NCBI GenBank assembly: GCA_963813635.1
Contig: CAWEZO010000002.1
Span: 310,001 to 374,000, forward strand
DNA length: 64,000 bases
From: JBBRZM01 sp963813635
Lineage (GTDB): Bacteria; Actinomycetota; Acidimicrobiia; IMCC26256; JBBRZM01
Direction: 5' to 3'
The notes beneath the pieces were generated by a model. The model was not told the origin of the DNA. It made no database searches and was given only the letters and a program-made list of their open reading frames with translations. The position numbers and the translations under genes are program-made. Below, in pieces: positions 63,936-64,000 of this stretch (within the stretch, counting starts at the first letter, position 1; the number at the start of each line of letters is the position of its first letter).

Positions 63936-64000
63936 GCACCGGCGCGCCATGGAACGTCGACCCCGCAGACCCCGCCACCGACGAGCAGGCGACGATCGTG
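63932..64000 (+). CDS. Start of a gene cut by the window edge
   Basis: GTG at 63932 overlaps the propeller stop in GTGA and opens a frame reading STGAPWNVDPADPATDEQAT to the last base, 23 residues. The GTGA coupling, frequent in this window, and the sensible acidic sequence make a real gene likely. No family can be named. Confidence 0.5.
   Translation, partial: MSTGAPWNVDPADPATDEQATIV

Noticed and set aside
1..64000. CRISPR arrays, tRNA and rRNA genes, insertion-sequence transposases
   Set aside because: No regularly spaced direct repeats, tRNA cloverleaf, rRNA core or DDE transposase sequence was recognised by eye.

Overview
The window is high-GC (roughly two thirds G+C by eye) and almost wall-to-wall protein coding, with no rRNA, tRNA or CRISPR and no gene-free stretch above 300 bases. 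The gene set points to an Actinomycetota, most likely an uncultured Acidimicrobiia-like lineage. It includes F420-type luciferase-like oxidoreductases, paired thiolase-like/DUF35 proteins, paired acyl-CoA dehydrogenases, amidohydrolase-2 proteins, a DUF4333 lipoprotein, Ku/LigD end joining and a TIGR04338-like metallohydrolase pair. The lineage is inference; no marker gene is present. Many genes are broken by single-base indels, mostly an extra G or C. They are sparse in most of the window and very dense at about 22.25-28.43 kb and 31.69-39.69 kb. I read this as unpolished long-read sequence and describe each such gene as one locus.

Layout. 0-9.4 kb: ApbE (cut by the edge), aldehyde dehydrogenase, Ppx/GppA phosphatase, a leftward operon of two thiolase-like/DUF35 pairs with a small unknown protein, a DMT-type membrane protein and a secreted-repeat lipoprotein. 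9.5-14.5 kb (rightward): degenerate thiamine-diphosphate protein, SDR, amidohydrolase, two membrane proteins and a methyltransferase. 14.5-22.1 kb (leftward): acyl-CoA ligase, enoyl-CoA hydratase, two acyl-CoA dehydrogenases, secreted alpha/beta hydrolase, SDR. 22.1-39.7 kb: a large degradation island with three acyl-CoA ligases, SDR, cyclase, aldehyde dehydrogenase, alcohol dehydrogenase, three complete and one truncated luciferase-like oxidoreductase, a thiolase/DUF35 pair, amidohydrolase and an isochorismatase-like protein. A KstR-like site at 35971 hints at steroid or isoprenoid control.

39.7-51.3 kb: BON protein and pyrophosphatase, then a leftward cluster of SnoaL-like protein, cytochrome P450, small membrane protein and a branched-chain-type ABC importer (LivF, LivG, fused LivH-LivM permease, two paralogous binding proteins). 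A FadD3-like acyl-CoA ligase and a PaaI-type thioesterase follow rightward. Import, CoA activation, ring or chain oxidation, retro-aldol or thiolytic cleavage and aldehyde oxidation together suggest growth on sterol-like or other alicyclic acids. 51.3-64 kb: DUF4333 lipoprotein, MarR regulator divergent from a pirin with a visible operator and leaderless promoter, serine hydrolase, hexapeptide acyltransferase, a binding protein without signal peptide, a peroxiredoxin with an in-frame UGA, divergent Ku/LigD-polymerase, lipase, SDR, tandem HELVH metallohydrolases, an LPLTG-anchored tail and a Vgb-like beta-propeller.

Most notable points: (1) a probable selenoprotein peroxiredoxin at 56563-57039, where the only interruption is a TGA at the peroxidatic cysteine position, followed by a bacterial SECIS-like hairpin; (2) two families of 40-53 nt nested palindromic intergenic repeats (three and four copies); (3) thiolase-like/DUF35 pairs, two of which lack the thiolase nucleophile, as in Ltp2-type aldolases; (4) an isochorismatase-like protein missing its catalytic Asp and Cys; (5) the clustering of indels.
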